Origin: JANQIO01 sp043585095
Lineage (GTDB): Bacteria; Pseudomonadota; Gammaproteobacteria; Pseudomonadales; Halieaceae
Assembly: GCA_043585095.1 (NCBI GenBank)
Contig: CP121321.1
Location: forward strand, 2,852,001-2,916,000
Length of the DNA: 64,000 nt
Direction of reading: 5' to 3'
Shown here piece by piece: positions 52,330 to 61,583 of this stretch. The notes under the pieces are model-generated. The model was not told the DNA's origin and searched no databases. It was given only the letters and a program-made list of their open reading frames with translations. Numbering within the stretch: the stretch's first letter is position 1; every line of letters starts with the position of its first letter. The translations under genes were made by a program, and so were the position numbers.

Positions 52330-52797
52330 TTAGATCCAGCGGCGAACGCGCTGGCAGTAGGCCTCAAACTCATCACCAAATATGCCGCGCAGCATGGCCT
52401 CTTCTGGTCGTATAAACCTGACCTCGATAATCGCCATGAACACCGGCACCACCAACACGCCGCCAACGGTGCCAGTGGTGCAGCCAACGCCCAGCAACAC
52501 CAGTGACATCCCCAGATACATAGGATTGCGCGTAAACCGGTATACGCCGCTGGTGACCAGTGCGCGCACCTCGCGGAACGGCACCAACTCGGTATCGGCT
52601 TTTTTAAACAGTCCGCCCGCAAAGACCAACAGGAACAAACCCGCGACGATGGACAAGCTACCCAGGGCCTGCGGTATGGTCCCGGTAAAACGAAACACCG
52701 GCATATACTGGTCGCAGAGGAAAATCACCACCAGGCCGATAACCAGCCAGATGGGAGGGTAAATGATGCGTCGAGGGCGCTGTGCGTCGTCACTCAT
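52330..52797 (-). CDS. Isoprenylcysteine carboxyl methyltransferase-like membrane protein
   Basis: 155 residues with about four membrane segments. The C-terminal block VTSGVYRFTRNPMYLGMSLVLLGVG and EVRFIRPEEAMLRGIFGDEFEAYCQRVRRWI match the ICMT/PEMT family. It is a predicted SAM-dependent methyltransferase; bacteria lack prenylcysteine targets, so the acceptor is unknown, perhaps a lipid. Convergent with the GDPD gene. Confidence 0.9.
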   Translation of the reverse strand: MSDDAQRPRRIIYPPIWLVIGLVVIFLCDQYMPVFRFTGTIPQALGSLSIVAGLFLLVFAGGLFKKADTELVPFREVRALVTSGVYRFTRNPMYLGMSLVLLGVGCTTGTVGGVLVVPVFMAIIEVRFIRPEEAMLRGIFGDEFEAYCQRVRRWI

Positions 52798-52855
52798 CGG
52801 CCTATTTCCTTGTCAGTGTCTGTTTATTCCAGAAGCTATTTTTTCGCAAGCCACG

Positions 52856-53788
52856 CTAGTTCAGCGCGCTCAAGCTATGGGTCATGCTATGCGCCATACC
52901 TGGCTCCACGAAGCGTAGCGCGTAGGCCAGACCGATCCCCACCAAGAACGAAATCGTGAGCTTAACGCGGTCATGGCTATGGAAGTGCACCTCCGGCAGT
53001 AAGTCGCCCAGCGAAATACACAGAAACACGCCCGCAGAAAACGCCAGCGCGCAGCCAATCACCAGATCCTGATTATCCAGCAAGCCCACGCCCCAGGTGA
53101 ACAGCAAGGCCCCCAGGGGGCACAGTGTCGCGAAGGCCAGATTCGCCAGACTACGCGCCCGGGGCGACCAACCGCCGGCCTGCATCATGCTGGTAATCGA
53201 CAGCGCATCCAGCGGCTTGTGTAGCAAGATGGCCAGAAACACCCCCAGGCCCACCCAGCTAAAGTGTCCGGCACCGGCTTCTGCACCGCTGACACTGGCG
53301 CCGAGCGCGATGCCATCGATCAGGGTATGCAAGCCCAAACCCAGCGCAATACCCACCCAGCTTAAAGGGTGGGCGCCCCCGCTAGCATCGTTGTGGGCGT
53401 GGTCATGTGGATGGTCATGTGAATGGCCATGACCGTGCGCTGCTTCATGGAGCAGGTGATCATGGTCGTGGCCGTCATCGCCAAAATCATGTTGATGGAA
53501 ATGAAAAAGCCGCAGTAGCAACAGCATAGCCACCATCCCCAGCATCACCCACCAGACCGCCGTATCGATGGACTTATGAGCCGATTCCGGGTCGTGTTGT
53601 AGCTGCAGCAAACCGTGGGGCAGCAGGTGATACAGCGCCACCCCCAACATAAGACCGGCGACAAAGCTCATCACCAGCTGGGTGCGGGTATGGGTCATGC
53701 GCACGACAGAAGGCAGCCAGCCCCCCAGCAGGGAGGCCGCGATGATTGCAGCGCAATAGGCAGCCAGCGTTAGGAGTTCGGCGCTCAT
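52856..53788 (-). CDS. ZIP family metal transporter
   Basis: 310 residues with about eight membrane segments. A very His-rich cytosolic loop lies between TM3 and TM4 (residues ~105-148, with HGHGHSHDHPHDHAHN). The metal-site helices are GIALGLGLHTLIDGIALGASV and LGVFLAILLHKPLDALSI. The family brings zinc, iron or manganese into the cytoplasm. It may work with the His-rich periplasmic protein and TonB receptor upstream, but they are 7 kb apart. Confidence 0.92.
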   Translation of the reverse strand: MSAELLTLAAYCAAIIAASLLGGWLPSVVRMTHTRTQLVMSFVAGLMLGVALYHLLPHGLLQLQHDPESAHKSIDTAVWWVMLGMVAMLLLLRLFHFHQHDFGDDGHDHDHLLHEAAHGHGHSHDHPHDHAHNDASGGAHPLSWVGIALGLGLHTLIDGIALGASVSGAEAGAGHFSWVGLGVFLAILLHKPLDALSITSMMQAGGWSPRARSLANLAFATLCPLGALLFTWGVGLLDNQDLVIGCALAFSAGVFLCISLGDLLPEVHFHSHDRVKLTISFLVGIGLAYALRFVEPGMAHSMTHSLSALN

Positions 53789-53887
53789 GGGGGCTCACGA
53801 TTTAAAGAACGCGCAATGATGCCTTAGTAGGGGCGGGTTTGCACCACGCGCAGAGGGGTATGGCTAGTGAGAGAGAAGGAGAAAAAT

Positions 53888-53938
53888 GGGGTCAGAGTCA
53901 CTTTTCTCGTGTTTTCCGAGAAAAGTGACTCTGACCCC
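53888..53938. terminator. 22-bp perfect hairpin, terminator or REP-like element
   Basis: The arms 53888-53909 and 53917-53938 are perfect complements around a 7-nt loop. They begin GGGGTCAGAGTCAC and end GTGACTCTGACCCC. The plus strand continues with TTTTATTT and the minus strand with ATTTTTCTC, so it can terminate both strands. It directly follows the ferritin-like gene. The GGGGTCAGAGT core resembles REP sequences tied to REP-associated transposases, but none is in this window. Confidence 0.8.
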
Positions 53939-53948
53939 TTTTATTTCC

Positions 53949-55154
53949 TCAAGCCGTTGAAGACTCTTCCATCCGCTTGGCGAAGGCGGCTTCCATGTGG
54001 CCCTTGATAGCCGCTTGCTCGTAGGACTGGGCTTCGGAGGTATCCAGAGGGCGCTCCATGACCTTCCAGTCGATGTCGCCGTCGTCGGGCAAGTTCTCGA
54101 AATCCATTATTCCCATCTCCTCGAACTTGGGACGGATGCTGTCCGTCATCAGGCCGATGCGCTTGAGGTTGGGGATCACCCGCTGGAATAACAGGTCGCG
54201 GAAAGTAGACATTACAAAGCCTTCCATCACTCGCTCGCGGGCTTCTTCCACGTCCCAGCCGAAGTGCGCAAACACGTCCGTGGCGACCAGACGCTCGCGG
54301 CTGACCAGGCAGGCTTCATAGGCAAACTGGGCACGCTCTTCTTTCTCTTCCTCTGTCAGGGTTTTCACAAACTCCTCGAGGTAGTTCACACCGAAGGTCA
54401 CGTGACGGGCCTCGTCGCGTGTAACCAGGTAAATAATGTCTTTAAGTACCGGATCCGGCGTGGTTTCTCTGGCCGTGTTAAACGCAGACAACGCCAGGCC
54501 CTCGATAATAATCTGCATGCCAATAAACTTCAGGTCCCAGCGCGGGTCCGTGAGTATCTTGTCCAGAATGCTCTTCAGGCTGGTGTTAATCGGGTACATC
54601 AAACCCAGACGCGTCTGAATGTATTTGTTAAAGACCTCAACGTGGCGCGCTTCATCGAAGGTCTGTGACGCAGCGTACAGCTTGGCGTTAAAGGTCGGTG
54701 CGCAGCTGGTAAGCTGCGATGCGACTAACAGTGCACCCTGCTCGCCGTGCAAAAACTGCGACAGGCTCCAGGAATTCTGGTGCAGCCAAAACTGGCGCTT
54801 CTGCTCGTCACTGAGTGCACGATACGGCGCGTAGTCCGCCAGGTTCATCAACTCAGCGCCCTGCTCAAAGTCCTCTTCCGGCCAGGGGCGATTCCAGTCA
54901 ATGTCCATATCGGCATTCCAGTTCAACTCTTTGCCGAGGTCATACAGCTTCTTGATGCGATCGTCCTGCACCGAGTAGTCCCAGTTGTAGCTGCCGGTCA
55001 GTGGCGTAGAAAAAATCTCTGCGACTTGATCGACATGCTCGTTGGTCAGCTTGTCATCAATGTCGTCGTGCTGATCATCAGCCGCCGCGCGGCGCACTGA
55101 ACCTGAAAAGCTCTGGATTTTGCGGGGTGTCTCGTCTGTCCACTTCAACTTCAT
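53949..55154 (-). CDS. Diiron ferritin-like domain protein
   Basis: 401 residues. Two DEARH motifs stand at the ligand-bearing helices (QTFDEARHVEVFNKYI and VTRDEARHVTFGVNYL), with single Glu ligands in FLHGEQGALLVAS and IIIEGLALSAFN. This is the four-helix diiron pattern of R2-like/AurF-like oxygenases, so O2 activation is likely. No substrate or partner reductase is evident. It is divergent from an AraC-type regulator, 163 nt apart, which may control it. Confidence 0.82.
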   Translation of the reverse strand: MKLKWTDETPRKIQSFSGSVRRAAADDQHDDIDDKLTNEHVDQVAEIFSTPLTGSYNWDYSVQDDRIKKLYDLGKELNWNADMDIDWNRPWPEEDFEQGAELMNLADYAPYRALSDEQKRQFWLHQNSWSLSQFLHGEQGALLVASQLTSCAPTFNAKLYAASQTFDEARHVEVFNKYIQTRLGLMYPINTSLKSILDKILTDPRWDLKFIGMQIIIEGLALSAFNTARETTPDPVLKDIIYLVTRDEARHVTFGVNYLEEFVKTLTEEEKEERAQFAYEACLVSRERLVATDVFAHFGWDVEEARERVMEGFVMSTFRDLLFQRVIPNLKRIGLMTDSIRPKFEEMGIMDFENLPDDGDIDWKVMERPLDTSEAQSYEQAAIKGHMEAAFAKRMEESSTA

Positions 55155-55317
55155 AACGCTGATCCTCGGTGCCGTTTTGCCCGTCAGGGGCCGACATGGG
55201 TTTGCTGCGATGTCTCGTATTGTGACGACCGCTGAGGCCGTGCTGCATCGCTTCCATTTTGTGAGGCTTAACTATCACCGCGATGGGGGCTTGTGCAAAG
55301 GGTGATCTGTTGTCAAA

Positions 55318-56364
55318 ATGTGGTCATATATGGCCAGCTCAAATACCACCAGCCCTGCGCAGTACATTCTGATTCTGCTGGATCTTGCCCAGCAGCGCGG
55401 CGTCGCGCCCGCTCAATTATTGGAAGGCAGCGGTCTTTCTGAATCAGACCTGGCCAGCATGGGTGCGCGCGTCCACGAGGATATTTTTGTGTATCTGGTG
55501 GAACGCGCCTATGAGCTGACCGGCGATCAGGCCCTGGGCCTCCACCTGGGTAAACGGCTTAACTTATCGGCACATGCCACCGTTGGCCAGGCGTTCATGA
55601 CCTGTGAAAACCTGGAGCAGGTGCTCAACTTTTTCCTCAAGTACTACCGCATCCTGGCCCCCACGCTGGAGCTGGAGTACAGCCAGCGCGACGGCCGCTG
55701 CTGGTTCACCGTACGCAGCCCCTGGTCAGACGACCTTATTCAGTTTAGCTACGAGCTGTTTTACGCCGCTTTCGCTTACAGCCTGAATCTGCTGATTAAC
55801 GACCCGGAGCTCACCTACCGGGTGGAATTTCCTTACCCGGAACCCGACTATCTGGACGAGTATCAGGCCCTGTTCGGCGACGACCTGCACTTCGGCGCAG
55901 CGGTGGGCAGAATCTCTATGTCGGATCGCTGGCTGAGCGCCGAGCTGCCCTCCTCCAATGCCGCTTTGTTGGCCCTCTACGAACAGGAATGCAAACGCCT
56001 GCTAGCCGATCTGGAAGAGGACGATTCGCTTACCGAGCAGACCCTGCAGTTGCTGCGCAAGCTGGAGGGTCACTATCCGCAAATGCCACGCGTCGCAGAA
56101 ATGCTCAACGTCAGTCCGCGCACCTATCGCAGGCGACTTTCCGAAGAAAACACCTCCTTCCAGCAATTGCTGGACGTGGTGCGCACCGAGCACGCCAGTC
56201 ACTACCTGAAAACCACCCGGCTGCCGCTGGCCAGCATTGCCTTTATGGTCGGCTTTAACGACGTCTCGAATTTCCGACGCGCCTACATCAAGTGGACAGG
56301 AACAACACCGCGTGAAGCCCGTGAGTCAGGGGCTAGCGCAAGCCGAGGTGGGCTACGTGGCTGA
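55318..56364 (+). CDS. AraC family transcriptional regulator
   Basis: 348 residues. The N-terminal Arabinose_bd-type domain starts YILILLDLAQQRGVAPAQLLEGSGLSESDL and has VGQAFMTCENLEQVLNFFLKYYRIL. The C-terminal double helix-turn-helix is MPRVAEMLNVSPRTYRRRLSEENTSFQQLLDVVRTEHASHYLKTTRLPLASIAFMVGFNDVSNFRRAYIKWTGTTPREAR. This type usually responds to fatty or aromatic compounds. ATG at 55318; 55330 is also possible. The 3' end overlaps the patatin-like gene. Confidence 0.92.
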   Translation: MWSYMASSNTTSPAQYILILLDLAQQRGVAPAQLLEGSGLSESDLASMGARVHEDIFVYLVERAYELTGDQALGLHLGKRLNLSAHATVGQAFMTCENLEQVLNFFLKYYRILAPTLELEYSQRDGRCWFTVRSPWSDDLIQFSYELFYAAFAYSLNLLINDPELTYRVEFPYPEPDYLDEYQALFGDDLHFGAAVGRISMSDRWLSAELPSSNAALLALYEQECKRLLADLEEDDSLTEQTLQLLRKLEGHYPQMPRVAEMLNVSPRTYRRRLSEENTSFQQLLDVVRTEHASHYLKTTRLPLASIAFMVGFNDVSNFRRAYIKWTGTTPREARESGASASRGGLRG

Positions 56365-57427
56365 AGCGTTAAGCATTTATGCGGGTGCTGAGGCGCGTCG
56401 TCGGCTAGCCGAATCCGGCTGGCAGCCCCAGCTTTTCGATACATTGGTTGGCGCGTCCGGCGGCCCCAAGTTCCTGGGCATTGCCGGGCTGGATCGGGCC
56501 TTGTTTGACGAGTTCTTGCCGCGCTCCCGGCACAGCATGCATTTGGTCGGCTCATCCATTGGTAGCTGGCGGCACGCCGCGCTGGCCGCCAAAAACCCGA
56601 CCCGGGCACTGGCGGATTTACACGAGTACTACACCAACCAGTACTACGATCCCAACGAGACACGCCCGCGCACCGAGGTCGTCGGCGAACTGTGCCAGTG
56701 GGTGCTGGATGGCTGCCTGACCAAAGACGACATCGCCCATCTCTGTACGCATCCGCGTTTCGTCAGTCATATCGTTACCGCCAGAGGGCGCGGCCCAAAC
56801 AGCGCGGCCAATAGCCTGGGGCAGGCTTCCGGGATGTTTGCCGCAGGTGTCAGCAACGCGGTTAATCGCCAGCTACTGCAGAACTGGTTTCAGCGTGTCG
56901 TGTTCAGCCGCGACGGCTATGAGGACTTCGACTTTGAGTTTGGCGACTTTGCCACACTGCATGTACCCCTCACCCCCGACAACACGCTGGCCGCCATTCG
57001 CGCCAGCGGCTCTATTCCATTTCTGATGCCAGGCGAGCGCGATATAGCCGGCGCGCCGGCAGGCCATTATTGGGACGGCGGCATCGTCGATTACCATTTT
57101 GATTTCAGCAATCACCGCGGCCGCGGGCTGGTGCTGTATCCGCATTTTCGCAACAGCATTACGCCGGGCTGGTTCGACAAGTTTCTGCCCTGGCGCAAAG
57201 CCCGGGCCGAGCTACTCGATAAGGTGGTGCTACTGTGCCCGTCAGATGCCTATCTTGCCGAGCTCCCGCTGGGCAAAATTCCCGATCGCAGTGATTTCCC
57301 CAAGATGACCCACGACGAGCGGGTGCGTTACTGGCAGCACTGCGCGACCGCAAGCGATACCCTGGGCGAGAGCTTCCTGCGCCAGCTGGAGCGCGATGAT
57401 CCTTTGGAGAGTGTACAGGCGTTCTAG
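56312..57427 (+). CDS. Patatin-like phospholipase
   Basis: About 371 residues. DTLVGASGGPKFLGIAGLD is the Gly-rich block, HLVGSSIGSWRHAAL is the GxSxG nucleophile elbow, and WDGGIVDYHFDF is the DGG/DGA catalytic aspartate. It is predicted to hydrolyse acyl esters of lipids. The start is uncertain: GTG at 56312 has AGGAAC upstream and overlaps the regulator gene by 53 nt; ATG at 56237 overlaps more, and GTGs further on are possible. Confidence 0.85.
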   Translation: MKPVSQGLAQAEVGYVAEALSIYAGAEARRRLAESGWQPQLFDTLVGASGGPKFLGIAGLDRALFDEFLPRSRHSMHLVGSSIGSWRHAALAAKNPTRALADLHEYYTNQYYDPNETRPRTEVVGELCQWVLDGCLTKDDIAHLCTHPRFVSHIVTARGRGPNSAANSLGQASGMFAAGVSNAVNRQLLQNWFQRVVFSRDGYEDFDFEFGDFATLHVPLTPDNTLAAIRASGSIPFLMPGERDIAGAPAGHYWDGGIVDYHFDFSNHRGRGLVLYPHFRNSITPGWFDKFLPWRKARAELLDKVVLLCPSDAYLAELPLGKIPDRSDFPKMTHDERVRYWQHCATASDTLGESFLRQLERDDPLESVQAF

Positions 57428-57433
57428 AACGGC

Positions 57434-57709
57434 CTAGTCGACGAACCGTTCGATGTGCTCGTGCACTACCTTGCGAATCGGCGCTTCAAACATGCGCGCC
57501 ATCAGCCCGAGCTTTACCTTTACTTCCACCGCCTCGTCGTCAATCGCCAGGCGACCTTCCACACCGTTGCCTTTGAGGCTTACCGTGTCACCCTGCCACT
57601 GGGCACGCACGCCGTAGCGCGCTTCAAGATCGCGAGCGAGATCTTCAGCGTGGGCACGAATCTCTTCCCGAGGGCGTGAATAGCTGCGGCGAACCGTGAA
57701 ACCGGCCAT
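57434..57709 (-). CDS. Polyhydroxyalkanoic acid system family protein
   Basis: 91 residues. It starts AGFTVRRSYSRPREEIRAHAEDLARDLEARYGV and continues with a beta-rich part that ends IRKVVHEHIERFVD, which matches the small PHA-granule-region family. It may bind storage granules, but no PHA synthase is in the window, so the role is open. Convergent with the patatin-like gene, 6 nt apart. Confidence 0.87.
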   Translation of the reverse strand: MAGFTVRRSYSRPREEIRAHAEDLARDLEARYGVRAQWQGDTVSLKGNGVEGRLAIDDEAVEVKVKLGLMARMFEAPIRKVVHEHIERFVD

Positions 57710-57750
57710 GAATAACTCCCGACATTATTATTGGAATGGAGCGTCGTAGC

Positions 57751-58674
57751 TTAGTTTATAACATCATCCTCTGGGGTATTGGGATGCTCAACAACGACCG
57801 GCGCGGCGCGGCGAAACAGCGCCAGCCAATTGCCGACCAGCACAAAGCCGATGCCCAACACCGCCAGCAGCGTCCATTGATAGCCTTCCAGCCATGTGGA
57901 AATACTCAAGGCCACTAGCGGAAACAGCAAGTTGGCGTAGCCCGCCCGATCAGCACCGATGCGGCCTATCAGCGTTAGATACGCCCAGAACGCGATGACC
58001 GAACCAAAGGCTGCCAGATAGAACAGTGACAGCAGATAAGGTGCACTCCACTCCACGGTGATGGGCGTACCAGTGAGTAAGGCAATACCGTACATTGTCA
58101 CCGTGCCATAGGTCATCGCCCAGGCATTGGCGGGCAGCAGTGGCACCGATTCCCGGCTATTTCGACCGGCAATAATATTGCCAAAGGAGGCCAGCAGTGT
58201 GCCGACCAGGCAATACAGCAGGGCAACAAAATTCTGGTCGCTCAGATCGAACGCTTTCAGCTCCTTCCAGAACACCAGAGCGATGCCACCGAGGCCAATC
58301 AGGCCACCGAGCACAACGCGAGGATGTATGGGCGTGCGCAGAAAGATGGCGCTATTGACCACGTTCGCCAACATAATGGCGGCAAAGACCACCGCTACCA
58401 GACCGCTGGTGAGCACTAGCTCGGCGTTGTATACAAAGTAGAAGTTGCCGCTGAACAAACACAGGCCCTGGAGAATTAAAAAAGGCTGGTGTCGCCAGGC
58501 CAACACCTGCGCCCGTCCAGACAGGCCCACAATCAGCCACATCAAAACGGCGGAAATCAGGAAGCGGTGGGCAATTGACGCCATCACCGCGACATCGCCC
58601 AGCTGATACTTTATGGCAATCCAGGTGGAACCCCAGATCAGTACGGTGACGCCGTAGAGCAGCAGCGTGTTCAT
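57751..58674 (-). CDS. EamA/DMT-superfamily transporter
   Basis: 307 residues, ten membrane helices in two repeats. The first repeat starts LLYGVTVLIWGSTWIAIKYQLGDV, and the second has FGSVIAFWAYLTLIGRIGADRAGYANLLFPLVALSIS. The family exports amino acids, nucleosides or other metabolites. The ATG at 58674 gives the usual N-terminus; an upstream in-frame reading to 58800 is unsupported. Substrate unknown. Confidence 0.9.
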   Translation of the reverse strand: MNTLLLYGVTVLIWGSTWIAIKYQLGDVAVMASIAHRFLISAVLMWLIVGLSGRAQVLAWRHQPFLILQGLCLFSGNFYFVYNAELVLTSGLVAVVFAAIMLANVVNSAIFLRTPIHPRVVLGGLIGLGGIALVFWKELKAFDLSDQNFVALLYCLVGTLLASFGNIIAGRNSRESVPLLPANAWAMTYGTVTMYGIALLTGTPITVEWSAPYLLSLFYLAAFGSVIAFWAYLTLIGRIGADRAGYANLLFPLVALSISTWLEGYQWTLLAVLGIGFVLVGNWLALFRRAAPVVVEHPNTPEDDVIN

Positions 58675-58916
58675 CGTTGGAGCGCCCTGGCGTCTGACTT
58701 GCCCGCAGCGGGGCCGAGAGCCCTCATTGGAAACAATCCCTGTAGAAAAGCTATAGATAGCTAACGTTCGCGAAGTCGTGTCACCATTCTGGCGAGACAT
58801 CGTTTGAACGCCTATAGTACTACTATTATCAGAAAACCTTGTTGCACATTCAAAGCGAGCGCAATGATCATAAGAAGAATCATTTGCTGTGGCGCAAACG
58901 GGAGCACGGTAGCCCT

Positions 58917-59714
58917 ATGCTGCTGAGACAATTCTTTAATCACAACACCTTCAGCTATACCTACGTGTTGGCTGATACGGACACCGAAGAAGCTGCACTG
59001 ATCGACCCGGTGCAGGGCAAGATGCAGGACTATGTGCAGCTCTGCAATGAGCTGGGCGTGATGCTGACCACCGCCATCGATACCCACAGCCACGACGATC
59101 ACGAAAGCGCTTTGCCGCAGCTACGGGCGCTGTGGAACTGCGAGACGATTGCAGGCCCCGACTACCCTGGAGACAACATCAGCCAGCGCGTTGAGGACGG
59201 CGACACAATCAAGATCGGCAATATGATGCTGAGCGTGCTGCACACCCCCGGACATACGGCAGACTCCTGCAGCTATTTGCTGGATCGACCGGGTCGCAGC
59301 GCGGTGTTTACCGGCGATACCCTGCTGGTGCGCACCGTCGGCTTAAGCAACCAGGCCAGCAGCGACCCGCGACTGCATTACGACAGCCTGCACAACATAC
59401 TGGCTGAGTTACCCGATGAGACTATCGTTTATCCCGGCAGAGATTTTAAGGGCTGGCCGATGAGCACCATCCGCGAAGAAAAAGCGTTTAATCCCTATAT
59501 GCTCGTTGAAAGCATGGACGAGTTTCTGGAACTGAAGGCGAAACAGCGCGCTGCCGATATCGCGCCCACCCTCGTGCGCGACGCCGCCGAGTCTGGAAGT
59601 GAACAGGCTGCATCCAATGCGGAAGATTTTTCCCTGCAGTCAGAGCGCGGCCTGGCGGCTGTGGATAGCTCAAACGATAGTGAGGACGCACCGCCTATTA
59701 GCAGCTGGCGCTAA
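58917..59714 (+). CDS. MBL-fold hydrolase related to ETHE1 persulfide dioxygenase
   Basis: 265 residues. The start LLRQFFNHNTFSYTYVLAD is typical of ETHE1-like proteins. The metal motif is IDTHSHDDHESAL, followed by HTPGHTADSCSYLL, FTGDTLLVRTVG and the block VYPGRDFKGWPMSTIREEKAFNPYM. ETHE1 oxidises glutathione persulfide with one iron. A C-terminal extension of ~60 residues (acidic, Ser-rich) is unusual. The ATG at 58917 is preferred over 58839. Confidence 0.85.
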   Translation: MLLRQFFNHNTFSYTYVLADTDTEEAALIDPVQGKMQDYVQLCNELGVMLTTAIDTHSHDDHESALPQLRALWNCETIAGPDYPGDNISQRVEDGDTIKIGNMMLSVLHTPGHTADSCSYLLDRPGRSAVFTGDTLLVRTVGLSNQASSDPRLHYDSLHNILAELPDETIVYPGRDFKGWPMSTIREEKAFNPYMLVESMDEFLELKAKQRAADIAPTLVRDAAESGSEQAASNAEDFSLQSERGLAAVDSSNDSEDAPPISSWR

Positions 59715-59762
59715 CAGGGTTTCTCCTGCAACCGAACAAGGAAGCCAAAAGAGCAACTCACA

Positions 59763-59789
59763 AAAAAGCCCGCACTAAGCGGGCTTTTT
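59763..59789. terminator. Bidirectional intrinsic terminator
   Basis: AAAAAGCCCGC (59763-59773) and GCGGGCTTTTT (59779-59789) enclose a 5-nt loop, between the convergent ETHE1-like and LLM genes. Both strands end in a T-run. Confidence 0.92.
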
Positions 59790-59828
59790 ATTTCACTCGA
59801 TTCGACTCTTACCTACCGTCAACTCACA

Positions 59829-60689
59829 TTACTTTAGAAACTGACCGGCGTACCACTCGATCTGCTGCAGCTTGGTGTCCAGATCGTGATCGGGTTCGCT
59901 CTCATATACGTTACGAAACGCAATGATCACGTCGGTGACGCCAACATCTTCCAAAGCCTTAATGCCCTCGTCAGTGAAGGCATCGCGACCGGTGGTGAAC
60001 ACGCGGAACGGCTTGTCAGCAGTGCCCAGCTCTTCACGGAAGCCGTTAATTTTGCCCATGTACTCGGCCAGTTCTTCCAGCGTCGCGCCCGCGCACATCC
60101 AACCGTCATTGCGCGCCGCACGCTTGAGCGCAACATTGGCGTGGCCGCCCACCAGAATCGGCGTGGGCGAGGTTGGTACCGGGTTCATTTTGTTAGCGGG
60201 CATGTTGTGGATCTCACCCTCGTAGCCAAAATAGTCACCGGTCTCCAAACCACGGAAGATATCTATTTGCTCGTCCAGACGCTTCCCGCGCTTTTCAAAC
60301 GGCACCTGCGCGACGTCGAAGTCTTCTGACCAGGGGCTGATGCCGACCCCAAAATCAAAGCGATTGCCGCTGAGCACGTTAATGCTCTGCACCTGCTTGG
60401 CAACGATCGCGGCCTGGCGAATAGCAAACTTGTAAACAAACGTCGCAAAGCGAATTTTCTCCGTCACCGCCGCCATGGCTGCGACGCCGATCAGCGATTC
60501 GATAAACGGCTCTGTCTCCAGAAAGTGACGACTACCGTCGCCGTTATAAGGGTAGGTTGAAGAGCACTCCTTCGGATAGCAAATGCTGTCGGGAATAGTG
60601 ATCCCTGCGAAGCCAGCATCTTCTGCTGCCTTGGCGAGGGGTAAATAGTGGCTGGCGTCGCACATGCCGACTTGGTAGCTAAAGCGCAT
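59829..60689 (-). CDS. LLM class (luciferase-like) flavin/F420-dependent oxidoreductase
   Basis: 286 residues with the TIM-barrel family blocks ITIPDSICYP, IRFATFVYKFAIRQAAIVAKQVQSINVLSGNRFDFGVGISPWSEDF and TPILVGGHANVALKRAARNDGWMC. Members use FMN or F420 to oxidise or hydroxylate small substrates. Cofactor and substrate cannot be told here. A DUF385 protein, another deazaflavin-family member, lies 9.5 kb away. Confidence 0.9.
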   Translation of the reverse strand: MRFSYQVGMCDASHYLPLAKAAEDAGFAGITIPDSICYPKECSSTYPYNGDGSRHFLETEPFIESLIGVAAMAAVTEKIRFATFVYKFAIRQAAIVAKQVQSINVLSGNRFDFGVGISPWSEDFDVAQVPFEKRGKRLDEQIDIFRGLETGDYFGYEGEIHNMPANKMNPVPTSPTPILVGGHANVALKRAARNDGWMCAGATLEELAEYMGKINGFREELGTADKPFRVFTTGRDAFTDEGIKALEDVGVTDVIIAFRNVYESEPDHDLDTKLQQIEWYAGQFLK

Positions 60690-60788
60690 AGAGGTTGCTC
60701 CTGAATTAGAGTTTTATAATTTAGCTATGGATACGGGGCATCGCCAACAATGGGCCACCGGCACAGCGGAGTGGGACAAATAGTTGGC

Positions 60789-61583
60789 CTAGTCCGACTC
60801 GGAACGATAACGCACCCAGGGGCGCCCCTGATCCTCCACGACGTCGATAGACACTTGATAGGCCGCCGCCAGTAACGGGTTCTCCAGCACGTCCGTCACC
60901 GGCCCATTACAAATCACCGCACCATCGTCCAGCGCGATAAGACGATCGCAGTAGCGCGCCGCAAGATTCAAATCGTGCAGCACCACCAGCACCGCGCCCG
61001 TCCCGGCGGCGCCCTCCCCGGCGGCGCAACCGCGCAGGGTTTCCATGACTCGCAGTTGATGGAAGGGGTCCAGGGATGCCACCGGTTCATCTGCCAGAAT
61101 CAGCGCAGGTTCTGCTGCTAATACCCGCGCCAGCATGACGCGAGTGCGCTCGCCCCCGGAGAGCTCTGTTACCACGCGTGTCCGTAATGCAGAGACATCA
61201 GTAAGCGCCAATGCGCGATCGATCAACGCCTGATCGTTAGCCGTCAGCGCTTGCCACCAGAAACGGTGTGGGATACGCCCCAGTTCTACCACCCGCTCAA
61301 CGGTAAGCGGCCAGTGGGCCGGAGCGCCCTGGGGCAGATAAGCCAGCGCTTTGGCGCGCGTCCGATCGGATATCGAATCCAGAGGGGCGTCGTTCAATAG
61401 CACCGAACCGGCACTGGGCGTCAGCAATCCCGCCAGTGTACGCAGCAAAGTAGTCTTGCCAGCACCGTTTGGGCCGATCAGGCCAACCACCTCGCCGGGC
61501 TCAATAAGCAGATTGATATCGCGCAGCACCGGGTTGCTGGCAAACTCAAACGACAGGTTTTCAGCGCGTAACACACTCACCAC
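60789..61583 (-). CDS. FecE/BtuD-type ABC transporter ATP-binding protein
   Basis: 264 residues. Walker A is LIGPNGAGKTTLLR, the signature is VTELSGGERTRVML, Walker B is ALILADEPVASLDP, and the switch His is in VVLHDLNLAARYC. It powers uptake through the adjacent permease. Starts GTG at 61583 or 61580 overlap the permease stop, so the two are coupled. The substrate is an iron complex, heme or cobalamin type. Confidence 0.92.
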   Translation of the reverse strand: MVSVLRAENLSFEFASNPVLRDINLLIEPGEVVGLIGPNGAGKTTLLRTLAGLLTPSAGSVLLNDAPLDSISDRTRAKALAYLPQGAPAHWPLTVERVVELGRIPHRFWWQALTANDQALIDRALALTDVSALRTRVVTELSGGERTRVMLARVLAAEPALILADEPVASLDPFHQLRVMETLRGCAAGEGAAGTGAVLVVLHDLNLAARYCDRLIALDDGAVICNGPVTDVLENPLLAAAYQVSIDVVEDQGRPWVRYRSESD

